From positions 359,924-423,923 of the forward strand of contig NZ_BMQY01000004.1 in NCBI RefSeq assembly GCF_014648355.1: a stretch of DNA of 64,000 bases. The letters are read 5' to 3'. Below, piece after piece: positions 8,999 through 16,735 of this stretch; within the stretch, counting starts at the first letter, position 1, and every line of letters starts with the position of its first letter. Both the position numbers and the translations under genes were made by a program. The notes beneath the pieces are model-generated. The model had not been told where the DNA came from. It ran no database searches and saw nothing but the letters and a program-made list of their open reading frames with translations. Source of the DNA: Couchioplanes azureus. Its GTDB lineage: Bacteria > Actinomycetota > Actinomycetes > Mycobacteriales > Micromonosporaceae.

Positions 8999-9766
8999 CT
9001 ACTTCAGCTCGGTCAGCTCGGCGCGGATCACATCGTTGAGAACGGCGACAGCCGCCAGCTTCTCGTCCTTGGTGTGCTGCGCGCTCGTCAGCATCGCCTG
9101 CGTGGCACGGAACGCCGCGATGGCGTCCGCGGAGATCGGCACCTTCGCGCGCAAGGCACTGAAGCGTTCGGTCAGCAGTGTCGGGCTCAGATCGACACCC
9201 AGGGTGGCCAGGAAGTCGGTGTAGTCGGCGTAGTGCTCCTTGTAGATCATCGCCTTCCAGTCGTGACGCTCCTTGCGCCTCTCCCGGCGGGCCGTCATGA
9301 CATGCGTGGCGAACGCACCGACCAGCACGCCGCACAGACTCGTCACCGCCGCGATCACGCCGACCAGAACGGCGGGATTGTCCGGGACGGCGGGTTCGGT
9401 GGCGACCGCCACGAACAACGACGACGGCGTCGACGATCCCGCGAGGGAGTACTCGACCAGGACGTAGGATCCCCGCGCGGAGGGAATCCCATCGAAGGGA
9501 ATGACGACGGTGGACTGCGGGGGGATCACCACCGCGGGCCGTGGCGCCGGGATCGCGGCGTGAGGTCCCGACAACAGAGCACGGGACACGTGCACCGGGC
9601 GGTCCCCGGCGTTCTCCAGCTGCACGACGACGCTGTGCGAGGAACCTGCCGGGAACGCGGCGGCCTTGACGACGAGAGGGACTGCCGACAGTGCGGCTCC
9701 CGGCAGGAACAACGCGCCGAGGAGCGTCAGGGACACCATCAGCAGCGCGCCCCGGACAAGGCTCAA
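8999..9766 (-). CDS. Signal-peptide/TM protein, third gene of ATPase operon
   Basis: 255-residue membrane protein of unknown family. Residues 1-28 form an export signal or signal anchor. Residues 29-125 are a beta-sandwich-like exported domain (SHSVVVQLENAGDRPVHV, STVVIPFDGI), similar in style to immunoglobulin-like folds. Residues 131-157 are a clear TM helix followed by a basic stop-transfer patch (TARRERRKERHDW). The last 95 residues are an alpha-helical cytosolic domain. Its start overlaps the stop of the upstream toroid gene in an ATGA, so it is translationally coupled. The topology suggests it links an outside-facing sensor or anchor to cytosolic partners. This is inference. Confidence 0.72.
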   Translation of the reverse strand: MSLVRGALLMVSLTLLGALFLPGAALSAVPLVVKAAAFPAGSSHSVVVQLENAGDRPVHVSRALLSGPHAAIPAPRPAVVIPPQSTVVIPFDGIPSARGSYVLVEYSLAGSSTPSSLFVAVATEPAVPDNPAVLVGVIAAVTSLCGVLVGAFATHVMTARRERRKERHDWKAMIYKEHYADYTDFLATLGVDLSPTLLTERFSALRAKVPISADAIAAFRATQAMLTSAQHTKDEKLAAVAVLNDVIRAELTELK

Positions 9767-11496
9767 AGAACGTACCTTCGGAGCTGCAGCAGAACCGTCC
9801 GGCGTTCGTCTATCGTCAGCTTGACGAAGGCTTCGAGCCAGCGCTCGAGCCTTGCGGTCTGACGCGGCGGAATGTGCAACCGCATCAGGAGATCCATCGT
9901 GAAGCGATGCGCGAGCTCGGAAGGCATGTGCGAGCCCTCCGAAGCCAGCCGGTAGATGATCTCCTCCCGGACGTCCGGCGGCAGGTCGGCCGTCGCGAAG
10001 CGGAAGAGCTCGACCTGCTCACTGACGGCGGTCAGCGGGCTCGGCGAGTCGTCGGCCAGCTCCAGGCCGAGGCGCTGGGCGATGAGCCGCTCAACGGCAC
10101 CGCCGGCCGCGCGCCGACGCCGGGAGATGAAGGCCCAGGTCGTCAGCGCCAGCGCTATACCGGTCAGGGCCGCGGCGATGCTGGCGGCAACGGTCTGTCC
10201 GGTGGCGCCGGAGGTGGCGGACCTGTCGAACATGAACAGCGATGTCGCACCGAGAACCAGTGCGGCGAGGGCGACGTAACGGGTGAGCACGCCGAAACGG
10301 CTGGAACGGTCGGCGGCGGCGACCTCCATGGCCTCGGCATACTCCGACACGGCGTCGCCCGACAACACGCGGTCACGGAACCTTCGCAGGGCGACGTTCT
10401 GCCGACGCTGATCTCGCAACTTCTGCTCGAGCCGATCGAGCCGGCTCTTGAGATCATCCATTTCTTGTCGAAGCTGGCGTCGCTCCTGGATCACCCGACC
10501 ACACTCCTCTCTGACGCGATCCTCGAGATTTTCCCGCATGCGGTCCCGTTCGAGCTCCAGGGCGTCGGCGCGAGTCCTTATCTTGAGCAACACCTTCTCC
10601 ACGGCCCGGCACGGGACGTAGCGTCCGATTCCGGCCTCGAAAAGGGCTCGTATCGCGAGCGCGGTGTACTCCGTCCCACTCACCTCGTCCTTGGCCACCC
10701 CCCAGCCGCCGTCGGGGTTCATGGCGCGGGCAAGGAGCAGCACCCCTCCGTCCTGGGCGGTCAGTGCCTCAGGCGTCTCGACGGACAGGGCCTGCACCAC
10801 GATGCTGTGCACGTACGACCCCTGGGCGGCGATCTCGTCCCAGCCGTGCTCGTTGATGTAGCCGAGCAGATAACTCAAGCCCTTCCGGGTGTTCTCGGCG
10901 TACTTGTCGAGCCCCGACCTGACCAGAGCGCGCAAGGCCCAGGCGGTCGCGGCGAGCGACTCGTTCTTGGCGATGGCGAGGTCGGGCCACGAACCGGTCT
11001 CGGTGCGTTGCCGGTCCACCAGCGCGTCGCACCACTCCTGCAGCAGCCGCCGGTCCCCGCCGTCCGCCGCAGCCAGTGCGGCGCGGCTCAGCGCCACCGT
11101 GGGGCAACCCTCGACCGACTCCCGTGCCGCCCGGATGCTCTTGTCCAGCCTCGCGAAAAGCTGGGTGATGTACCGCGCCTCCGAATGCTCGGCGATCGCC
11201 ACCGTCAGGAGGTCGATGAGGTCGTCCGGGCTCTGCAGGCTTCCCCATTGCCCCCGCACGTACAGTGCCGCGTCGGCGATCTCGACGCCGAAACGTTCCT
11301 TGTCGACGCACCGCAGGGCCGCTATCACCAGCGCCGAGCTCCGCAGGTTCGACGGCAGCCCGGCCATCAGGGGCCAGGCGGCCCGCTGCTCGCGGGACTT
11401 GGCGAGGAACTCCACGGACTTCTGCAGGGTCCGAGGTATGTAGGACTCCTCGAGGTCCTGCAGCTCGTCGGGCTCGAAGGACGCGACGGTGGTCAT
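9763..11496 (-). CDS. Alpha/alpha-toroid (terpenoid-cyclase-like) membrane protein
   Basis: 577 residues, start at 11496 set by the ATGA overlap with the ATPase stop. Residues about 10-300 look like repeated helical pairs of the prenyltransferase/squalene-cyclase toroid: TETGSWPDLAIAKNESL around 165-181 and MNPDGGWGVAKDEVSGTEY around 259-277, each followed by an AL-rich helix (ATAWALRAL, TALAIRALFEAG). Residues 305-370 are a strongly charged coiled coil. Two TM helices follow at about 405-423 and 435-458, then a helical cytosolic tail. I see none of the DxDD-type residues expected of an active cyclase, so a binding or scaffold role is more likely than terpene chemistry. It is the middle gene of a three-gene coupled operon. 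I know of no named system with this architecture. Confidence 0.75.
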   Translation of the reverse strand: MTTVASFEPDELQDLEESYIPRTLQKSVEFLAKSREQRAAWPLMAGLPSNLRSSALVIAALRCVDKERFGVEIADAALYVRGQWGSLQSPDDLIDLLTVAIAEHSEARYITQLFARLDKSIRAARESVEGCPTVALSRAALAAADGGDRRLLQEWCDALVDRQRTETGSWPDLAIAKNESLAATAWALRALVRSGLDKYAENTRKGLSYLLGYINEHGWDEIAAQGSYVHSIVVQALSVETPEALTAQDGGVLLLARAMNPDGGWGVAKDEVSGTEYTALAIRALFEAGIGRYVPCRAVEKVLLKIRTRADALELERDRMRENLEDRVREECGRVIQERRQLRQEMDDLKSRLDRLEQKLRDQRRQNVALRRFRDRVLSGDAVSEYAEAMEVAAADRSSRFGVLTRYVALAALVLGATSLFMFDRSATSGATGQTVAASIAAALTGIALALTTWAFISRRRRAAGGAVERLIAQRLGLELADDSPSPLTAVSEQVELFRFATADLPPDVREEIIYRLASEGSHMPSELAHRFTMDLLMRLHIPPRQTARLERWLEAFVKLTIDERRTVLLQLRRYVL

Positions 11497-12707
11497 GACT
11501 TGCCCAGCACCGCGCCGAGCGCGAATCGCCGCACGGGATCGCTCAGCCGGTAGCCGTCCTCGGCCGCGCTGAGGAAGGAGGACCCTTCGAGCTGGTGCAG
11601 TTCGCTCTCCACCCCGGCCGTGACGATCTCCAGGGCCGAACCATCGATCTTGGGCGCCAGGTGCAGCGCCAGCTCGGTCGGCCGCACGGCACGGTCGAAG
11701 TCGAGCAGGGCCATGATGACGCTCCTGCTCGTTTCCGGCAGCGAACCGGCGAGTTGCACCGCCTCGCAGTACTCGGTCCGGTAGTGATCGATGAAAGACT
11801 TCCGAAAGGCTCCCATGTCGGCCGTCCTGGTTGGAGTGACTGCTGCCAGGTCGTACAGGTTCGAGGCGAGAGCGATCAACTTCGCCGGATGACGCGCGGT
11901 GACCCGCCCGGCGAGCGACATCACGTCGTCGTCGAACCTGACGGCGTTGCCTTCTAGCCTCTTCATGAGGCACGAGCGGCTTTCCTGATCCGTCTCGAAA
12001 GGGCCGAGCGGCACACCGGCCAGAAAGAAACGGCTGGCGCCGAGATCACCTTCGGCCTCGTTGGCCTTCGTGTCCAGGATCGCCCGGCCCCCGGCGACGA
12101 TCCCGTTCGCGTCGTCTATCAGGCGGAGTGAGAGGACTACCAGGTAGCTGTCCAGGTGCTGAAGTGCGTTCTTGAGCGCCGACAGAGCGAAGGCATCGAT
12201 CCGCTGCCCCTCGTCGATGCAGACGACGATGCGCTTCCTGCCGGCCTCGCTCGCCAACCTCTGAATGGTTTCCAGGTCGGCTCTCAGGTCGTCGTTCAGC
12301 AGTCGTTCGGTGCGGGCCAGCCGAAATTTCGTCGATTCCCCGCCCTTCTCCCAGTCGCGGGTCAGCGTGCGCGATTGCTGGAGGGGATCCACCGAGAGGC
12401 AGGCGTCCAGCGTCGAAATGAGGGACTGGACCACCGTCGCGATGTGCTGGCGTCCGGTGGCCGCGGGGTCCAGAGTCGGCAATGCGGCGAGGAAGTCCTC
12501 GGCTCGCGACAATTCCACCAGCTTGTAGAGATACGACGTCTTACCGGTGCCGTGTGTGCCGGCGACGAACAGGTGGCGCGGTTGCCCCAGCTTGAGGCCG
12601 GTCAGGGTCCGCTTGAAACTGAGCAACTGCTCCTCTCTGCCGACGAAGTACTTTCCCGCCGTCTGTTCCGTGAACGGATTGAGATCAACGGACGGAGCCG
12701 ACGACAA
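11493..12707 (-). CDS. AAA/STAND-type ATPase, first gene of three-gene operon
   Basis: Cytosolic P-loop NTPase of about 404 residues. Walker A is GTHGTGKT (50-57). Walker B is RIVVCIDE (159-166), with the Asp-Glu pair needed for hydrolysis. The FVGREEQLLSFKRTLTG lead-in is typical of Orc1/STAND-like AAA ATPases. A helical lid and a winged-helix-like C-terminus (ELHQLEGSSFLSAAEDGYRLSDPVRRFAL) follow. Start choice: a TTG at 12707 sits about 7 nt after AAGGAG (12714-12719), while a GTG at 12755 gives a longer frame without a site. The stop overlaps the next gene in an ATGA. Family membership is clear; the task is not. Confidence 0.78.
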   Translation of the reverse strand: MSSAPSVDLNPFTEQTAGKYFVGREEQLLSFKRTLTGLKLGQPRHLFVAGTHGTGKTSYLYKLVELSRAEDFLAALPTLDPAATGRQHIATVVQSLISTLDACLSVDPLQQSRTLTRDWEKGGESTKFRLARTERLLNDDLRADLETIQRLASEAGRKRIVVCIDEGQRIDAFALSALKNALQHLDSYLVVLSLRLIDDANGIVAGGRAILDTKANEAEGDLGASRFFLAGVPLGPFETDQESRSCLMKRLEGNAVRFDDDVMSLAGRVTARHPAKLIALASNLYDLAAVTPTRTADMGAFRKSFIDHYRTEYCEAVQLAGSLPETSRSVIMALLDFDRAVRPTELALHLAPKIDGSALEIVTAGVESELHQLEGSSFLSAAEDGYRLSDPVRRFALGAVLGKS

Positions 12708-13255
12708 CAGAGTTCTCCTTGGGCTTTGGGCGACGGGCGAGCAAGATGGACTCACAGTATGTGGTGCGGCCGATCGCTGGGAAGTGCGGAGCGTCGCACA
12801 GAGCCGGTCGTCATCCTCTCCGGTGCATGAACGACCTCACCGTCATGAGCCCGTATGCGCCGAATGGCCGGCACGAGGCGCTCTCCAGCAGGTCAGGCGA
12901 TCGGAGGCCGAAATGATCTCCGGCGCCGCTCCGATCACACTCGCGAGGGCTCACTCCAGTTCAATCTTCCGGGGAAGTGTCCGCTACTTGTCAGATCAAT
13001 GCGCCGATGGGCACCGCCCGCCGCCACATGGACGAGACGGTCAAGATTCTGAATTCTGTTTCTTGCGTCGCGCGACCGGGGGCGGCTTCCGGCTTTCTGT
13101 CCGAAGGCTTTCCATGAGCGCACCATAATCGCCGGACACGGGCGCCGGCCGTATCGCCATGGTCAGACAACTCGACCTGCACCGACGACCCCGGAAGGGG
13201 AACCCTCACGGGCCGCGCTTCGGGCGTCTCGCCACGCGGCCTGGTGCATCCGACC
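12708..13255. other. Gene-free stretch with operon promoter
   Basis: About 550 bp between the ATPase operon and the tRNA-Sec fragment at 13256. It is less GC-rich than the flanks in places (for example around 13030-13130). It should contain the promoter of the three-gene operon, and AAGGAG (12714-12719) is the likely ribosome site. I find no convincing protein or RNA gene. Confidence 0.5.
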
Positions 13256-13323
13256 TGGCGGGGCGGACGGGAATCGAACCCGCCTGACCCGGACACCGCG
13301 TCACACCGGTGGTGAAGACCGGG
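13256..13323 (-). repeat. tRNA-Sec 3' fragment (att-like direct repeat)
   Basis: These 68 bp repeat the 3' part of selC (16572-16640) in the same orientation, from the encoded CCA through the T arm, variable arm and anticodon loop. They differ by one deleted base in the acceptor strand and two substitutions. The 5' third of the tRNA (acceptor 5' strand and D arm) is absent, so it cannot fold as a tRNA. This is the pattern left when an element integrates into the 3' end of a tRNA gene. Confidence 0.8.
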
Positions 13324-13401
13324 GATCGCACAGCAGACTCACCAACTTGGCAATGGCGTTGCGCGTATCGGCCAGGAAGCGCCTCGGTGACCTCTCCCGT
13401 G

Positions 13402-15540
13402 TCAAGGAACGATGGAGGCGATCGCCTCGTCGAGCCGCCCGGCCGCCCGGTAGGCGTAGGCGAGGTTGTTCCGCGAGGTCAGCGTGTCCGGGTTGTCCTC
13501 ACCGAGCAGCCGCCGCCGGTCGGCCAACACACTCTCGAACTCGCTGATCGCCTCGTCCAGCCGCCCCGCCGCCTGGTAGGCGTAGGCGAGATTGCTCCGC
13601 GAGGTCAGCGTGCTGGGGTGCTCCTCGCCGAGCAGCCGGCGGGAATCGGCCAGCACACTCTCGAACTCGCTGATCGCCTCGTCCAGTCGCCCCGCCGCAT
13701 GGTAGGCGTAGGCGAGGTTGTTCCGCGAGGTCAGCGTGCTGGGGTGCTCCTCGCCGAGCAGCCGCCGCCGGTCGGCCAACACACTCTCGTACTCGCCGAT
13801 CGCCTCGTCCAGCCGCCCCGCCGCCTGGTTGGCGTAGGCGAGGTTGTTCCGCAAGGTCAGCGTGCTGGGGTGCTCCTCGCCGAGCAACCGGCGGGAATTG
13901 GCCAGCACACTCTCGAACTCGGTGATCGCCTCGTCCAGCCGCCCCGCCAGCTGGTAGGCGGTGGCGAGATTGTTCCGCAGGGCCAGCGTGTCCGGGTGGT
14001 CCACCCCGCGCAGCCGCCGGAAATCGACCAGCACACTCTCGTACTCCCTGATCGCCTCGTCCAGCCGCCCCGCCGACCGGTAGGCAAAGGCAAGATTGTT
14101 CCGCGAGGTCAGCGTGTCCGGATGGTCCACCCCGCGCAGCCGCCGCCGGTCGGCCAGCACCCTCTCGAACTGGTCGATCGCAGCGTTGGTCTGGCCTTGA
14201 AACTGCCGGTAGGTGGCAGCCCGATCTCCCACATGGAGGATCGCGGCGATTTCGTGATCGTCGGCAAGGTTGGTGGTGAGAGCGTCGATATGAGGCAAGA
14301 GGGCGACCCATCGCGGCCACCCCTGCACGTTGTTGATCGGGTCGTCCGGGATTGCGTCCGCAAGCAGTCGGGCAGCCTGCTGCTGCGCGGCAACGGTGGT
14401 GGCCTCCTGCTGGTTGTACCGGGTGACGGCTTGGACCAGGCGGTGCACGCTCACCGTGCGATCGGTCCGGTTGATCATGCTGTAGGAGGCCAGCAGAGCC
14501 AGGGCGTCATCGACGTCCGCGGGGTCGTCGGCCAGCGAGACCAGGACGTCCTCGGGCAGGTCGTCGGGAGCCAGCCACGCGAGCACGTCCATCACCTGCG
14601 CGGCGAGCCGGTTGTCTGCGGCGATGGAGTTCATGGTGAGCGTCCACACCGAGGCGACAGCCCGGCCGTCTTTCCCGCCGAAGCCGCTGCTGCCGGCCAA
14701 CCGGGGGAACTGATCGGTGAGCAGGGTGCGGTAGTCGTCGAAGCTCATCCGATCGTGCTGACTGACGTAGGCGGCGGCCTGTTCCAAGGCCAGCGGCAAG
14801 TCCCCGAGTTCGGCGGCCAGCCGGTCAGCGCCTTCGCGGTCACCGGACCGGCCGGTGAGCCGGGTCAGTAGATCAACCGACGCCGCCCGGGCCAGCACAC
14901 CTAGCCGGAACGGGGTCAACCCGAGCGTCGCCCACCTGGCCGCTCCCAGATCACGTCGAGTGGTCACCAGGATGTGCCCGTTACCGCCGACGACGCCGAG
15001 CAGATCGGCGATGTCGTTGACATCTTCGACGTTGTCCAGCACCAGCAGCCAGCCGGTGTGGGCTTGCAGCCATCCCAGGGCCCACGTCTGCGCGTCTGCC
15101 AGCGTCGCGACCGGATGCAACCGGCGGGTCAGCGCCGCCAGCCCGAGACTCAGTTTCTCGGTGCTGTCAGCGGTGATCCACCACACCAGCGAGTACCGCG
15201 TCAGGTTCGCGCGGGCATAGTGGTTGGCCAGCTCGCTCTTACCGATCCCGCCGAGGCCGTGCACCGCGCCCGCCTGCCCGACCACCACACCGGAGTCGTT
15301 GCCGCCGAGCTGATCGGCAAGCACCCGCAGATCCCGGCCCAGAAACACCGCCGACGCCCGCGGCAGGTTGTGGACTATCGCACCGACACCGGCAGTCTGC
15401 GGCGGCGGCAGCCCGTCCGCAGCCACACCGATGTTGATCTGAGAGTTGTGCGAGCCGACCTGCACACCCTGGCCGCCGGCGACCTCCACCTCGTAACTAC
15501 CGCCGTCGGTGGTGGGCGCGGGCGGCTTGTCGGCACTCAC
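13402..15540 (-). CDS. NB-ARC/TPR NLR-like protein with amyloid-type motif
   Basis: 712-residue STAND NTPase. Residues 21-38 hold a RHIM/BASS-like motif (AGGQGVQVGSHNSQINIG), a short amyloid signalling element known from bacterial NLRs. The NB-ARC core follows: P-loop GLGGIGKS (95-102), Walker B LLVLDNVED (165-173), sensor strand ILVTTRR (190-196) and the GLPL-like GDLPLALEQAAAYVS. From about residue 455 come 42-residue TPRs ending in a cut-short sixth copy. Family knowledge: ligand binding by the repeats opens the ATPase, which oligomerises and templates a partner through the amyloid motif. The GTG start at 15540 overlaps the stop of the upstream gene, which carries the same motif at its C-terminus, so the two form a coupled receptor-effector pair. 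Defence or conflict function is inference. Confidence 0.88.
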   Translation of the reverse strand: MSADKPPAPTTDGGSYEVEVAGGQGVQVGSHNSQINIGVAADGLPPPQTAGVGAIVHNLPRASAVFLGRDLRVLADQLGGNDSGVVVGQAGAVHGLGGIGKSELANHYARANLTRYSLVWWITADSTEKLSLGLAALTRRLHPVATLADAQTWALGWLQAHTGWLLVLDNVEDVNDIADLLGVVGGNGHILVTTRRDLGAARWATLGLTPFRLGVLARAASVDLLTRLTGRSGDREGADRLAAELGDLPLALEQAAAYVSQHDRMSFDDYRTLLTDQFPRLAGSSGFGGKDGRAVASVWTLTMNSIAADNRLAAQVMDVLAWLAPDDLPEDVLVSLADDPADVDDALALLASYSMINRTDRTVSVHRLVQAVTRYNQQEATTVAAQQQAARLLADAIPDDPINNVQGWPRWVALLPHIDALTTNLADDHEIAAILHVGDRAATYRQFQGQTNAAIDQFERVLADRRRLRGVDHPDTLTSRNNLAFAYRSAGRLDEAIREYESVLVDFRRLRGVDHPDTLALRNNLATAYQLAGRLDEAITEFESVLANSRRLLGEEHPSTLTLRNNLAYANQAAGRLDEAIGEYESVLADRRRLLGEEHPSTLTSRNNLAYAYHAAGRLDEAISEFESVLADSRRLLGEEHPSTLTSRSNLAYAYQAAGRLDEAISEFESVLADRRRLLGEDNPDTLTSRNNLAYAYRAAGRLDEAIASIVP
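13421..14176 (-). repeat. Six near-identical 126-bp TPR-coding repeats
   Basis: The segment coding GRLDEAI recurs exactly every 126 bp (landmarks at 13421, 13547, 13673, 13799, 13925 and 14051). Middle copies differ at only a few codons, which suggests recent duplication or gene conversion, as in repeat-based recognition domains under diversifying pressure. Confidence 0.85.
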
Positions 15541-15959
15541 GTCGAGGACGTGAACGTGTTGGTCTGGGTATTGCCCGAGCCGACCTGCACCCCCTGTCCG
15601 CCCGAGACGGTCACCGTGTACCTGTCCCCGCCCACGCCGGCCTCACCTAGCATCTGCGACAGATCCCGCACCAGTTCCGGCTCCTGCGACAACGCCTTCA
15701 CCAGGTGCGCCCGCAACATCGCCGCCGTCGCCTCATCCCCCGGGGACTCGGCCATCTCGACCACCGCCGCCTGCACCTCATCGCCGCGACCGGACGTGAA
15801 CAGCCGCCGCAACAACCGGCGTCCCAAACCGAGCGTCGCGTCGGCCCCGGCATCAGCGGCGGTATCGGTCACCTTCTGTACCACCGCACCCCCGTACACG
15901 CCGGCAGCAGCCGAGAGGAACGGCATCACGTCCTGCACCAACAGTCCAAGATCAACCAT
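15537..15959 (-). CDS. Bell-like effector with C-terminal amyloid motif
   Basis: 140-residue protein. Residues 1-55 are a hydrophobic/amphipathic helical segment (VMPFLSAAAGVYGGAVVQKV, then LGLGRRLLRRLF). Residues 60-105 form acidic helices (DEVQAAVVEMAES, ELVRDLSQMLGE). The last 25 residues hold SGGQGVQVGSGNTQTNTF, which matches the N-terminal motif of the NLR encoded next. This build (membrane-active N-terminal domain plus C-terminal BASS/RHIM-like motif, one gene before an NLR with the same motif) is that described for bacterial Bell-domain effectors, analogues of fungal HET-S/HELLP. The ATG at 15959 has AAGGAG 10 nt upstream; the stop overlaps the NLR start in a GTGA. Pore-forming cell-death activity is inference. 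Confidence 0.78.
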   Translation of the reverse strand: MVDLGLLVQDVMPFLSAAAGVYGGAVVQKVTDTAADAGADATLGLGRRLLRRLFTSGRGDEVQAAVVEMAESPGDEATAAMLRAHLVKALSQEPELVRDLSQMLGEAGVGGDRYTVTVSGGQGVQVGSGNTQTNTFTSST

Positions 15960-16571
15960 GGGTGATCAACTCCTTGCACAACGTCACCACAGGTCTACCA
16001 GAATGCCGCAACCCCAGTCAGCCTCGCCGCTACCTTCCGAAGCAGAACCGGGCGGAAGTGGCCCCAGCCATCCCGTCACCCTCGACCCGCCCACCGTAGG
16101 AGCGGGCACCCGCCGCCCGCCGCGTCAAGACGGCCTTGATACTCGGTACCCGGCGCGGCGGGCGCCGGAGGGTCTGCCGTGATCGTGCCGCCCGAACCCG
16201 ACGGCAGAGTGTCGTGCAGCCCGACCTACGGCAGCAGACCCGTCTCGTAGTGGACCTGCGCCTACGCGTGGCGACTCGCCCGCAAGCGACCCTCACTGAG
16301 GCACAGCAGCGTTCGCCTCTCGCAGCACGCCCCTACGATCTGTACCAAGTGCGTCGACGGACAGCAGGAGGCCGCGCGGCGCAGGATGGAGCGGGCGCTC
16401 CACGAGCGCGACGATCCGGACGCCGTCTGATCCGCTCGAATCTTTGCCGCGTCTTTGCCGCGACCAGTGGGCCATAGCGGTCATCAGTGGGACTCACCGA
16501 GAACTCGTGGGGATCGGTCCAGCGACCTCGTCTGGCTGCTTTTCTGCTGCTCAGGCGGGATGCTCACTGGT
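15960..16571. other. Gene-free 612-bp left flank of selC
   Basis: Lies between the effector gene start and the 3' end of tRNA-Sec. Integrases of tRNA-borne elements usually sit here, but no frame shows a tyrosine-recombinase signature (R...HxxR...Y) or another known domain. Small open frames in it have arginine-rich, low-complexity products typical of chance GC-rich reading. It should hold the promoter of the effector-NLR operon. Confidence 0.5.
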
Positions 16572-16667
16572 TGGCGGAGGCGGACGGGAATCGAACCCGC
16601 CTGACCCGGATACCGCGTCACACCGGTGTTGAAGACCGGGAGGGGCACCAGCCACCTGAACGCCTCC
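16572..16667 (-). tRNA. selC: tRNA-Sec (anticodon UCA)
   Basis: Read on the minus strand the gene begins GGAGGCG and ends CGCCTCC, G and encoded CCA. The anticodon arm is CCGGT-CTTCAAC-ACCGG with UCA in the loop. There is a short D loop, a long variable arm (about 21 nt) and TTCGATT in the T loop, all tRNA-Sec hallmarks. It lies 68 bp upstream of selD in divergent orientation. The acceptor/T stack totals 13 bp, but the natural split here is 7+6 rather than 8+5, because the eighth pair would be U-C. The D stem needs one bulged U. Confidence 0.93.
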
Positions 16668-16735
16668 GTCGATCACCCTAGCCGCCGGTCCACCGTGACC
16701 GGCGGGCGGCCCGGCGGGCGTGGGACAGTGCGGGG

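Larger units (their letters stand above)
13256..16571. mobile_element. 3.3-kb genomic island at selC carrying an NLR pair
   Basis: The DNA between the partial tRNA-Sec copy and intact selC contains only the NB-ARC/TPR gene and its small partner, plus about 610 bp of gene-free DNA next to selC. Position and orientation match an element inserted downstream of a tRNA that keeps its intact copy. I find no integrase, excisionase or transposase, so it is either a decayed remnant or was moved in trans. Confidence 0.6.

Noticed and set aside
8819..9862. Plus-strand gene opposite the toroid operon
   Set aside because: Only the minus strand shows signal peptide, TM helices and overlapping starts and stops; the plus frame product has no recognisable feature.
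9763..11496. Active terpene or squalene cyclase
   Set aside because: The toroid repeats are present but I see no DxDD or DDxxD catalytic motif, and the coiled coil plus TM tail do not fit a cyclase.
13256..13323. A second functional tRNA-Sec gene
   Set aside because: The 5' acceptor strand and D arm are missing and the 3' acceptor strand has a deletion, so no cloverleaf can form.
15960..16571. A remnant integrase gene beside selC
   Set aside because: I looked for the catalytic pattern of tyrosine and serine recombinases in all frames and saw none. Small frames there have low-complexity products.
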